Assembly: GCA_038326725.1 (NCBI GenBank)
Contig: JBBQKI010000013.1
Coordinates: 1-58,552, forward strand
Source of the DNA: JBBQKI01 sp038326725
GTDB lineage: Bacteria; Bacteroidota; Bacteroidia; Flavobacteriales; Flavobacteriaceae
Length of the DNA: 58,552 bases
Direction: 5' to 3'
Part shown: one piece after another, positions 24,470 to 32,403 of the stretch
Position numbering within the stretch: the first letter of the stretch is position 1
Layout: every line of letters starts with the position of its first letter
Program-made: the position numbers and the translations under genes
The notes under the pieces: model-generated
Told to the model about the DNA's origin: nothing
The model's database searches: none
What the model saw: only the letters and a program-made list of their open reading frames with translations

Positions 24470-26587
24470 ATGAACGCCAATTTCCTGCAAACACCCATTG
24501 ATTACCTAAAAGGCGTTGGCCCAAACCGGGCAGATCTGCTGAAAAAGGAATTGGGCATCCACACCTTTCAGGATTTGCTAAACCTTTTCCCGAATCGTTA
24601 TTTGGACCGGACGCAGTATTACAAAATTTCGCAATTGCAAAAAACCAATGCCGAGGTGCAGATTTTGGGGAAAATAACCCATATCAAAACTATTGAACAA
24701 AAAAAGGGAAAAAGACTGGTAGCAAGCTTTCAGGACGAAACCGGAACAATGGAACTGGTTTGGTTTCGCGGTCAAAAATGGATTCGCGAAAACCTGAAAC
24801 TTAATGTGCCGTACATCATTTTCGGAAAAACAACTTTCTTTAATAACACTTTTTCCATGCCGCATCCCGAAATGGAATTATTGGACGCGCACGAAAAAAA
24901 CATCCGCTCGGCCATGCAACCGGTGTATCCTTCTACCGAAAAACTGGCAAATAGTGGAATTACCAATCGGGTTATAAACGGTTTGATGCAGCAACTTTTT
25001 ATTGAATCGAACTCCACATTTTTTGAAACACTTTCAAATCCAATTTTAGTACAGTTGAAATTGCTGACAAAAAATGAAGCACTTTTGAACATTCATTTTC
25101 CGAAAAATCAAGAGCTTTTGGCCAAGGCTATTTACCGTTTAAAGTTTGAGGAATTATTCTACATTCAGCTTCAATTAATCCTTAAAAACCTCATCCATAA
25201 AAGCAAAATAAAGGGCTATCGGTTCGAAAATATCGGGGCAAATATTACGAATTTTTATAACCACCATTTGCCCTTCAAATTGACTGAAGCGCAGAAGCGG
25301 GTTATCAAAGAAATCAGGAACGATTTGGGCAACAATGCACAAATGAACCGCTTGCTTCAGGGTGATGTGGGGAGCGGGAAGACCATTGTGGCGCTAATGT
25401 CAATGTTAATAGCTATTGACAACGGTTTTCAGGCTTGTATTATGGCCCCGACTGAAATTTTGTCAGTCCAGCATTATACCAGTTTAAATGAATTATGTAA
25501 AAACTTGAAAATCAGTATTTACATACTTACAGGCTCAACTAAAACTTCAAAAAGAAAAGAAATTCACGAAAAGCTTGAAAATGGCGAAATAAACATCCTG
25601 ATTGGCACTCATGCGCTGTTGGAAGATGGGGTAAAATTCAAGAATTTGGGGCTTGCTATTATAGATGAACAGCATCGTTTTGGGGTGGCCCAAAGGAGCA
25701 AATTATGGCATAAAAATGAATACCCCCCGCACGTCTTGGTGATGACTGCTACCCCCATCCCCCGCACCCTTGCCATGAGCGTTTATGGCGACCTCGATAT
25801 TAGTATAATTGATGAACTTCCGCCGGGCAGAAAAGAAATAAAAACCGTGCACCGTTTTGATGCAAACCGCTTGAAAGTTTTCCGTTTTTTAAAGGATGAA
25901 ATTGCAAAAGGCCGCCAAATTTATATCGTTTATCCATTGATTCAAGAAAGCGAGGTTTTGGATTATAAAGATTTGATGGATGGCTACGAAAGCATCGTAC
26001 GGGAATTCCCCCCCGATGGCCCGGGAATTCAATATCAAATCTCCATTGTGCATGGAAAAATGAAACCTGCAGCCAAAGAATTTGAAATGAACCGATTCAT
26101 TAAAGGCGAAACACAAATTTTGGTAGCCACCACCGTAATTGAAGTGGGCGTAAACGTGCCCAACGCCAGTGTAATGGTGGTGGAAAGCGCGGAACGCTTC
26201 GGGCTTTCGCAACTGCATCAGCTCCGGGGGCGCGTGGGCCGTGGTGCCGAGCAGAGCTACTGTATTTTGATGACCGGCCACAAACTATCGGCGGATGCCA
26301 AAACCCGTTTGGAAACAATGGTCCGAACAAGCGATGGTTTTGAAATTGCTGAAACCGACCTAAAACTGCGCGGCCCGGGAGATATGATGGGCACCCAGCA
26401 AAGCGGTGTGCTAAACCTGAGAATAGCAGATATCGTAAAAGACGGCGAAATTTTGAAAATAGCCCGCAGTTACGCTTACGATGTTTTAAAAAAAGACCCC
26501 ACTCTTGCACAGCCTGAGCACTTGCCCATTAAAATAACCTATTCACAATTGGGGCGGTATAGGAATATATGGAACTATATTTCGTGA
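24470..26587 (+). CDS. recG: ATP-dependent DNA helicase RecG
   Basis: 705 residues. An N-terminal wedge/OB domain begins TPIDYLKGVGPNRADLLKKELGI with ILGKITHI and VWFRGQKWI. Motif I is QGDVGSGKTIVALM at about 298-311, followed by APTEILSVQH, IGTHALLEDGVKF, IDEQHRFGVAQR (DEQH box), MTATPIPRTLAMS and VATTVIEVGVNVPNA. The RecG-specific TRG region (QLRGRVGRG, LKLRGPGDMMGTQQSG) closes it. It reverses stalled replication forks and processes Holliday junctions. The downstream flank marks the edge of an accessory patch. Confidence 0.95.
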   Translation: MNANFLQTPIDYLKGVGPNRADLLKKELGIHTFQDLLNLFPNRYLDRTQYYKISQLQKTNAEVQILGKITHIKTIEQKKGKRLVASFQDETGTMELVWFRGQKWIRENLKLNVPYIIFGKTTFFNNTFSMPHPEMELLDAHEKNIRSAMQPVYPSTEKLANSGITNRVINGLMQQLFIESNSTFFETLSNPILVQLKLLTKNEALLNIHFPKNQELLAKAIYRLKFEELFYIQLQLILKNLIHKSKIKGYRFENIGANITNFYNHHLPFKLTEAQKRVIKEIRNDLGNNAQMNRLLQGDVGSGKTIVALMSMLIAIDNGFQACIMAPTEILSVQHYTSLNELCKNLKISIYILTGSTKTSKRKEIHEKLENGEINILIGTHALLEDGVKFKNLGLAIIDEQHRFGVAQRSKLWHKNEYPPHVLVMTATPIPRTLAMSVYGDLDISIIDELPPGRKEIKTVHRFDANRLKVFRFLKDEIAKGRQIYIVYPLIQESEVLDYKDLMDGYESIVREFPPDGPGIQYQISIVHGKMKPAAKEFEMNRFIKGETQILVATTVIEVGVNVPNASVMVVESAERFGLSQLHQLRGRVGRGAEQSYCILMTGHKLSADAKTRLETMVRTSDGFEIAETDLKLRGPGDMMGTQQSGVLNLRIADIVKDGEILKIARSYAYDVLKKDPTLAQPEHLPIKITYSQLGRYRNIWNYIS

Positions 26588-26745
26588 GGTGGGAACGCTG
26601 ATGGCGGTGGTTAGGAAGTAAAATGGATTTTGGTATATTCATCACGTAAAAAAAGAATAATCTTTACGGGGTAACGGTAACAAAAAGATTGACATATCCT
26701 GACCTATTTACGGGATAACAGTGATAACCCAGCATTTGAAAAAAA

Positions 26746-27279
26746 ATGCGAACTGAAGTTAAATATTTAGAATTGAAAAGCGGATTTTCTGGAAATGGTC
26801 CAGCTTGGATTGGACTTATTTCATTCTCAAAAAGCGGAAAAACAATATATTTTGACAGAAAAGCATTTCAGAGAATGGGAAGTGTAAGAATTCAAGGGAA
26901 TTTTATGGACATATTATCTGGAGAAGAATATTGGATTTCTGGAGTTAAAAAGGACTTATCCGACCGGCATAAATTTGGCGGAGGAAAAGTATTTGTGGAA
27001 AAACAGATTTTAAGTGAGTATTTGCAAATCATTGGTCAAACAGAATTACCGAAAACCGACTTTGCAATTACCGAAGTGAGTACCGAAATTCCTGTTGAAC
27101 GAATCAATGAAATTGAAAACGAAAAACTAAATCCCAATAAATTTAGTGAGGACATGTATCAAAAAGACCCTTTTGACTTAACTGATTCTGAATTAAGTCA
27201 TCTAATTTCGGAACTCATATATGATGAAGAAAATGCCAAATTCAATAAAGGAGGCAGAAGTATAAAAAGCGAAGAATAG
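26746..27279 (+). CDS. Orphan accessory protein with EYWISG-type domain
   Basis: 177 residues, no signal peptide. The first 100 residues resemble a small domain I remember from scattered accessory loci, often poorly annotated: EVKYLELKSGFSGNGPAWIGLISFSKSGKTIYFDRKAF, then FMDILSGEEYWISGVKKD and DRHKFGGGKVFVEKQILSEYL. The remainder is acidic and low complexity and could be a disordered tail. The start at 26746 follows an A-rich stretch. It lies between recG and a DUF4440-like gene in an AT-rich patch, and a 27-bp element following it recurs after the next gene. Function unknown; domain similarity is from memory. Confidence 0.65.
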   Translation: MRTEVKYLELKSGFSGNGPAWIGLISFSKSGKTIYFDRKAFQRMGSVRIQGNFMDILSGEEYWISGVKKDLSDRHKFGGGKVFVEKQILSEYLQIIGQTELPKTDFAITEVSTEIPVERINEIENEKLNPNKFSEDMYQKDPFDLTDSELSHLISELIYDEENAKFNKGGRSIKSEE

Positions 27280-27320
27280 AATTGGAACGAGAATTGGAGA
27301 AACGTGAAATAATAAACGTT

Positions 27321-27549
27321 GGGTAACAAAGAACTGAGGTGAAAATCAAACTTAAGACGTATAAATATAATAGGGCAATTGTCGCTTAACCCAATGTTTC
27401 AGGCACTTTTGCAAGGTCGCCAAATTTTTAAGTTTGGCTTATTGAACAAAAAAGATAATAAGAAAAATTTAAAAATTCGGCTTGTGTTCATCCGAATGGT
27501 AGTTGCGTTTTTTCCGCCCTACTATTCTTATACAAGATCGTTAGCAGTA
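27321..27549. repeat. Cassette-boundary-like element between the two orphan genes
   Basis: This 229-bp non-coding stretch starts GGGTAAC and ends GTTAGCAGTA. It includes arms AAACGTTGGGTAA (27314-27326) and TTAACCCAATGTTT (27386-27399), which are near inverted repeats, and a 27-bp segment (27325-27351) repeated after the next gene. The layout resembles integron attC recombination sites, but no integrase is present and the core sites only partly fit the RYYYAAC/GTTRRRY consensus. Confidence 0.4.
27325..27351 (+). repeat. 27-bp ACTGAGGT repeat, copy 1
   Basis: A segment centred on ACTGAGGT (27333-27340), about 45 bp after the stop of the orphan gene at 26746-27279. It matches copy 2 at 28033-28059 at about 22 of 27 positions by eye. 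Confidence 0.6.
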
Positions 27550-27562
27550 AATTAAAGAAAAA

Positions 27563-28021
27563 ATGAAAAGACTTAATACCATAATTTTGATGATATGTTT
27601 CACAACGATATCATTTGGACAGAGCGCAATACAAACTGATAAATCAGATTTAAAAGAATTAATTATAAAATCTTTTGACGAAATATGGGATGAATTAAAT
27701 TCTAAAAACATCGATAAATACTACACAAAGGATTTTCTGCTTTTGGAAAATGGAGAAGTGTGGAATAATGACTCTATTGCAAATTATTTAGACAATGCTA
27801 TACTTAAAAAACCAATTCCTAATCGTGTGAATTCAATTGAATTTATTGAAATTAAAGTCACAAAAGGAATGGCGTGGATTGCCTACAAAAACGAAGCTAT
27901 ATTTTCGATTGATAATAAAATTGTTAGAAAAGCTTATTGGTTGGAAAGTGCGACCGCAATTTTAACAGAAAATGGATGGAAATTAGAAATGCTCCATTCC
28001 ACAGTGACGAAAAAGGAGTAA
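27563..28021 (+). CDS. Exported DUF4440/SnoaL-like (NTF2-fold) protein
   Basis: 152 residues. A signal peptide (MKRLNTIILMICFTTISFGQ) precedes an NTF2-like domain: a long helix (SDLKELIIKSFDEIWDELNSKNIDKYY), then DFLLLENGEVWNNDSIANYL, a beta sheet with IEFIEIKVTKGMAWIAYKNEA and a final strand NGWKLEMLHSTV. Such domains bind small ligands or act as enzymes, and the role here is unknown. It is very AT-rich relative to recG and pheT on either side and is bracketed by GTTAGCAGTA (27540-27549) and the inverse TACTGCCAAC (28026-28035). It therefore looks like a separate, possibly mobile, unit. Confidence 0.75.
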   Translation: MKRLNTIILMICFTTISFGQSAIQTDKSDLKELIIKSFDEIWDELNSKNIDKYYTKDFLLLENGEVWNNDSIANYLDNAILKKPIPNRVNSIEFIEIKVTKGMAWIAYKNEAIFSIDNKIVRKAYWLESATAILTENGWKLEMLHSTVTKKE

Positions 28022-28032
28022 AAACTACTGCC

Positions 28033-28059
28033 AACAAAAAACTGAGGTAAAAACAACAC
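28033..28059 (+). repeat. 27-bp ACTGAGGT repeat, copy 2
   Basis: Copy of the element at 27325-27351, starting 11 bp after the stop of the DUF4440-like gene. It overlaps the TACTGCCAAC boundary motif at 28026-28035. Confidence 0.6.
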
Positions 28060-28147
28060 TCTTCTCCATTAATTTTTGATATTATTCCGCTGAATTTTTT
28101 CAATCATTAAAATTCAACATCCACCTTCCCTAAAACCATCTAAACAC

Positions 28148-28155
28148 TATCTTTG
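28148..28155 (+). promoter_or_regulatory. Bacteroidota -7 promoter element of pheT
   Basis: TATCTTTG fits TAnnTTTG exactly and lies 22 bp before the pheT start. Confidence 0.5.
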
Positions 28156-28177
28156 CACTTCGTCAAGAAATTTATAA

Positions 28178-30604
28178 ATGAAGATATCATACAACTGGCT
28201 GAAACAATTCTTAAATCTCGATTGGGAAGCTGAAAAAACCGCAGAACTATTAACCAATCTCGGCCTCGAAGTAGAAGGAATTGATCCTTTTACATCAATT
28301 CCCGGCGGGTTAAAAGGCGTTATCGTTGGCCATGTGCTTGAGTGTTTTCAACACCCAAATGCGGATCGTTTAAAAATCACCAAAGTGGATTTGGGTAATG
28401 GCGAACCCGTACAAATAGTTTGCGGTGCATCCAATGTTGCCGCGGGACAAAAAGTTGCAGTAGCCACCATTGGTACTGTTTTTTTTGATGCCGATAAAAA
28501 ACCATTTACTATAAACAAGGGCAATATCCGTGGCGAAAAAAGCGAAGGGATGATTTGTGCCGAAGATGAACTGGGCCTTGGCCAAAGCCACGAAGGGATA
28601 ATGGTGTTGGATAAAAAAACAAAACCGGGCACCGCTGTTTCCGAAATATTCAAAGTGGAAAATGATTTGGTTTTTGAAATTGGCTTAACTCCAAACCGCG
28701 CCGATGCAATGAGCCATTTGGGTGTTGCGCGCGACCTTCGTGCAGGGCTACTACAGAATAATGTTTCCTTGGAATTTATAACTCCTTCACAAAGTAATTT
28801 TCATATAAACAACCGTAGCTTAAAGTTCGATGTAAAAGTTGAAAACCCAGCATTGGCGCCACGCTATTGTGGTATTTCCATTACAAAATTAAAAGTAGGC
28901 CCTTCCCCCGCCTGGCTCCAAAACCGCTTGAAAAGCATTGGAATTTCTCCTTTGAACAATATTGTAGATATTACCAATTACGTGCTTCACGACCTTGGGC
29001 AGCCTTTGCATGCTTTTGATGCTGATGCTGTTTCCGGAGGAAAAATAATTGTAAAAACAATGCCCACGGGCACTAAATTCAAAACATTGGATGGCGTGGA
29101 GCGTGAACTTCACGAAGAAGATTTGATGATTTGTGATGCCGAAAAACCGATCTGCCTTGCCGGGGTTTTTGGTGGAATGGAAAGTGGTATTACACAAACC
29201 ACTAACAGCATCTTTTTGGAAAGTGCCTACTTCAATCCTGTAAGCATCCGAAAAACCGCGAAACGACACGGCTTGAACACCGATGCTTCCTTCCGTTTTG
29301 AGCGGGGCATAGACCCGAACATTACAAAATATGCCCTGAAATATGCAGCCATTTTGATGGTGGAAATTGCAGGGGGCGAAATCAGCAGCGATGTGGTGGA
29401 TATTTATCCTAAAAAAATTGATGATCATCAGGTTTTTTTGAATTTTGAAAAAGCAACCAAACTCATTGGGGAAGAAATACCGAAGGAAACCATCAAAAAA
29501 ATCCTCACTTCCCTTGAAATTAAAATAAACAATGTAACCGAAACGGGCATTGGGATGACTATTCCTGCATACAGGAACGACGTTACGCGCGAAGTGGATG
29601 TAATAGAAGAGATATTGCGAATTTACGGTTATAACAATATCAAGTTCAACGAAAAACTGAACGCTTCCATTTCCACTACCCAAAGGGTGGAGGACCATCA
29701 AATTCAAAATAAAGCCGGGGCCATACTTACGGCACTGGGCTTTCACGAAATGATGGGGAATTCCCTTACCACCCCAAAATACAACAGTATTACTCCTTCA
29801 CTTTCTTCCGAAAATAATGTGGAAATATTGAACCCATTAAGCCAAGAACTATCGGTAATGCGCCAATCGATGCTGTATTCTGCATTGGAGGCCTTGATGT
29901 ATAACCATAACAGGAAGGCACAAAACATTAAACTTTTCGAATTCGGGAAAACCTATCATAATTTTTCCGGCCTCCGAAAAGAAAGCAAACATCTTTCATT
30001 GGTCATTGCTGGTTCGAAGAATGAAAAAAACTGGGCGTTGCCCGAAACAAAAACCGGTTTTTTCTATGGAAAGGGAATAATAATTTCCCTTTTAGAACGC
30101 TTGGGAATTCAAGGTTTTGTTGAAAATGAAATAAAGACCGATTTGTTTTCCGAAGGCATTTCCCTTTCAACCAAAAAAAATGAACTGGTTTCATTTGGAC
30201 TGCTTCAGAAAAAAATCACCAAACACTTTGGTATTGAAAGCGAAGTTTTGTTCGCGGATTTTAATTGGGATGCGGTTTTAAATGAAATACCAACCCATAA
30301 TTTCAAACTTAAACCTATCCCGAAATTCCCTAAAGCCACCCGCGATTTTGCTTTATTGCTGGATGATTCCGTAACCTTTGAAGCATTGCAAAAAGCGGCA
30401 TTGCAGACCGAACGGCACCTCCTAAAGGAAGTGACACTTTTTGATGTTTACACCGGCGAAAAACTCCCGAAAGGAAAAAAATCCTATGCCTTGAGCTTTA
30501 CCATTCAAGATGAGCACAAAACGATGACCGATTCGCAAATCGATAAACTGATGGGCAAACTGCAACAGCGTTTTGAAAAGGATTTTGGGGCAGTGCTTCG
30601 ATAA
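28178..30604 (+). CDS. pheT: Phenylalanyl-tRNA synthetase beta subunit
   Basis: 808 residues, full length. It has the N-terminal YNWLKQFLNLDWEAEKTAELL, a tRNA-binding OB domain (VIVGHVLECFQHPNADRLKITKVD, VCGASNVAAGQKV), the B3/B4 editing region (LTPNRADAMSHLGVARDL), the B5 domain (IGEEIPKETIKKILTSLEI), a catalytic-like core and a C-terminal anticodon-binding FDX-ACB domain (FPKATRDFALLLDD, LFDVYTGEKLPKGKKSYALSFTIQD). It pairs with PheS, which is not in the window. It is transcribed on its own after an accessory patch. Confidence 0.95.
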   Translation: MKISYNWLKQFLNLDWEAEKTAELLTNLGLEVEGIDPFTSIPGGLKGVIVGHVLECFQHPNADRLKITKVDLGNGEPVQIVCGASNVAAGQKVAVATIGTVFFDADKKPFTINKGNIRGEKSEGMICAEDELGLGQSHEGIMVLDKKTKPGTAVSEIFKVENDLVFEIGLTPNRADAMSHLGVARDLRAGLLQNNVSLEFITPSQSNFHINNRSLKFDVKVENPALAPRYCGISITKLKVGPSPAWLQNRLKSIGISPLNNIVDITNYVLHDLGQPLHAFDADAVSGGKIIVKTMPTGTKFKTLDGVERELHEEDLMICDAEKPICLAGVFGGMESGITQTTNSIFLESAYFNPVSIRKTAKRHGLNTDASFRFERGIDPNITKYALKYAAILMVEIAGGEISSDVVDIYPKKIDDHQVFLNFEKATKLIGEEIPKETIKKILTSLEIKINNVTETGIGMTIPAYRNDVTREVDVIEEILRIYGYNNIKFNEKLNASISTTQRVEDHQIQNKAGAILTALGFHEMMGNSLTTPKYNSITPSLSSENNVEILNPLSQELSVMRQSMLYSALEALMYNHNRKAQNIKLFEFGKTYHNFSGLRKESKHLSLVIAGSKNEKNWALPETKTGFFYGKGIIISLLERLGIQGFVENEIKTDLFSEGISLSTKKNELVSFGLLQKKITKHFGIESEVLFADFNWDAVLNEIPTHNFKLKPIPKFPKATRDFALLLDDSVTFEALQKAALQTERHLLKEVTLFDVYTGEKLPKGKKSYALSFTIQDEHKTMTDSQIDKLMGKLQQRFEKDFGAVLR

Positions 30605-30626
30605 AAATATCTATTCAATAAAAAAA

Positions 30627-30651
30627 CAGCAGCCCATTATATGGGCTGCTG
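30627..30651 (-). terminator. Rho-independent terminator of the first fasciclin gene
   Basis: An 11-bp perfect stem (CAGCAGCCCAT / ATGGGCTGCTG) has a 3-base loop. On the minus strand it is followed by TTTTTTTATTG. It terminates the gene ending at 30681 and may also limit read-through from pheT. Confidence 0.85.
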
Positions 30652-30680
30652 CAGCTAATTGGGGAAACAAACAAAGAAAA

Positions 30681-31259
30681 TTATTTTGGCAAAACCACGC
30701 TATCAATCACATGGATTACACCGTTTGACTGATTTACATCAGCAATTGTAACTGTTGCCATTCCGCCATTTTCATCAGTTAAAATTACTTTATCACCTTT
30801 AAGCATGGCGGTCAAAGTTCCACCACTTACTGTTTTGAAAGTAGCTTTTCCGTTTCCTTTTTTAATGGCCATTACAATATCCGAAGCATTGTATTTTCCA
30901 GAAAGGACGTGATAGGTCAGGATGCCTTGCAAAGTTGCTTTGTTCTCAGGTTTTACAAGCGTTTCAACGGTACCCGCAGGCAATTTTGCAAAAGCGTCGT
31001 TGGTTGGTGCAAAAACTGTAAAAGGCCCAGCAGTTTGAAGTGTTTCCACCAATTCGGCGGCTTTCACAGCGGCCACCAAAGTGGTGTGGTCTTTTGAGTT
31101 TACCGCGTTTTCAACAATGTTTTTGGAAGGGTACATCGCGGCTCCACCCACCATTACTGTTTTTTCATTTTTTGCCATGGTAGATTGTGCGGAAAGGTTT
31201 GAACCTGCCAACAAAACCACGGAAAATAATACTGCTGATAATGTTTTGATTGTTTTCAT
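30681..31259 (-). CDS. Secreted fasciclin (FAS1) domain protein
   Basis: 192 residues. The signal peptide ends LLAGSNLSAQ. One FAS1 domain spans about 60-190: DHTTLVAAVKAAELVETLQTAGPFTVFAPTNDAFAKLP, then ILTYHVLSGKYNASDIV and the H2 motif NGVIHVIDSVVLPK. FAS1 proteins mediate surface adhesion or ligand binding. A second FAS1 gene lies upstream on the same strand with a hairpin between, so the two may be separately tuned. It has a strong terminator downstream. Confidence 0.92.
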   Translation of the reverse strand: MKTIKTLSAVLFSVVLLAGSNLSAQSTMAKNEKTVMVGGAAMYPSKNIVENAVNSKDHTTLVAAVKAAELVETLQTAGPFTVFAPTNDAFAKLPAGTVETLVKPENKATLQGILTYHVLSGKYNASDIVMAIKKGNGKATFKTVSGGTLTAMLKGDKVILTDENGGMATVTIADVNQSNGVIHVIDSVVLPK

Positions 31260-31304
31260 AAAAAGTTGATTTAAAAATTATTGTTTATGGGAATATAAAC
31301 GGAA

Positions 31305-31335
31305 ACCCGGAAAGTGCGGTTTTACACTCCCGGGT
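31305..31335 (-). terminator. Hairpin between the two fasciclin genes
   Basis: ACCCGG pairs with CCGGGT and AGTG with CACT, around a small asymmetric internal loop. It is read after the gene ending at 31375. The following minus-strand sequence has only short T runs, so it may be a partial terminator or an mRNA stabiliser. Confidence 0.45.
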
Positions 31336-31374
31336 AATTTAATCTTTATTTAACTTTTGGATTTGCTGCGAAAC

Positions 31375-31941
31375 TTATTCCCCAGCGGGGAAGATAATCC
31401 CGTCGACAATATGAAAAAAGCCGTTTTTGTGGTAAAAATCTGAAGCGATAATGGTAGCGGTATTATTTTTTGAATCGAAAAGAACGATGTTCCCGTTCAC
31501 TTCTTTTATCCCTAATTTTTCCCCATTCAATGTTGCAAAATAAGCAGCTCCATTTGTTAAAAGTGATTTTTTCAGGGAATGATTATCCACCCTGCCAGGA
31601 ATGGCGTAAAGTTTTACGATGGAAGAAATTATTTTTGGGTTTCCCATAATTGAATCGCGGGTGGTTTTGGGAAGGTTGGAAAAACCGCTGTCGGTTATGG
31701 CGAAAATGGTCACCATTTCTTCGTTCTCCAATGCTTTCAGCAAAGCTTCGTTTTCCAAAGCTTTGGAAAGAATACTAAAACTTGGAGTTAACTTTAAATT
31801 ATCTAAAAACGATTTTTCAGAAGAAAAAACAGTGCCGTTCCATTCTTTGGTTATTTCACCTTGAGTGGCCGCGCCATATTTTTGGGCAGTAGCAACTCCA
31901 CTAATTATAAGGGCAAGAATAAAAATAATGTTCGTTTTCAT
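31375..31941 (-). CDS. Secreted fasciclin-like protein, divergent FAS1 domain
   Basis: 188 residues. The signal peptide is MKTNIIFILALIISGVATAQ. The FAS1 fold is recognisable in FLDNLKLTPSFSILSKALENEALLKALENEEMVTIFAITDSGFSNLP, VKLYAIPGRVDNHSLKKSL and the terminal GFFHIVDGIIFPAG. It diverges from its neighbour at the usual TVFAPTNDAF motif (here TIFAITDSGF) and at YHV (LYAIPG). It is probably an old tandem duplicate with altered function. Confidence 0.85.
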   Translation of the reverse strand: MKTNIIFILALIISGVATAQKYGAATQGEITKEWNGTVFSSEKSFLDNLKLTPSFSILSKALENEALLKALENEEMVTIFAITDSGFSNLPKTTRDSIMGNPKIISSIVKLYAIPGRVDNHSLKKSLLTNGAAYFATLNGEKLGIKEVNGNIVLFDSKNNTATIIASDFYHKNGFFHIVDGIIFPAGE

Positions 31942-32102
31942 TGTTTCATTTTTTATAATGGTAAATATAACAATTCCATTTTCATTAGTTGAATAACGCT
32001 TTACGTTTGGAAATATTTAAAATGCCTCAAATTATGTTAAATAGTTGTTGGGGGGAAGGATACGCTTTAATTTTAAAACTATAATTTCAAAAAAAAACAA
32101 TT

Positions 32103-32357
32103 ATGCACGAAAGTGATGAAGAAACAATAAGAATATATACCGGCCCTGCAATGATAACAAAAGGATTGGTAGCGAGACTTAACGAATTAGGCATTAGCCC
32201 AATTGAAAGGAATGATAATGCGAGCAGCATTCAGGCGGGTTTTACGATAGGCGTTCCGGGGCAAGTGATGCTTTATATTAGGAAAGATCAAATGAGCATT
32301 GCGCAAGACACAATTGACGAATATTTACGGGAAATTGATGAGTCCGAAGTTGGATGA
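32103..32357 (+). CDS. DUF2007-family protein (putative signal-transducing domain)
   Basis: 84 residues, soluble. The pattern matches DUF2007 (GlnB-like putative signal-transducing) proteins: TIRIYTGPAMITKGLVARLNELGISPIERND, then GVPGQVMLYIRKDQMSIAQDTIDEYL. The fold is a small ferredoxin-like alpha/beta domain; the ligand is unknown. It is convergent with the ABC-F gene, 46 bp away. Confidence 0.8.
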   Translation: MHESDEETIRIYTGPAMITKGLVARLNELGISPIERNDNASSIQAGFTIGVPGQVMLYIRKDQMSIAQDTIDEYLREIDESEVG

Positions 32358-32403
32358 CCGAAGACTGAAATTGATTTGAAAAATCCTAAATCGTAAATTA
32401 ATT

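Noticed and set aside
26700..28070. A true mobile integron
   Set aside because: No integrase gene and only partial attC consensus; reported as a cassette-like observation, not as an integron.
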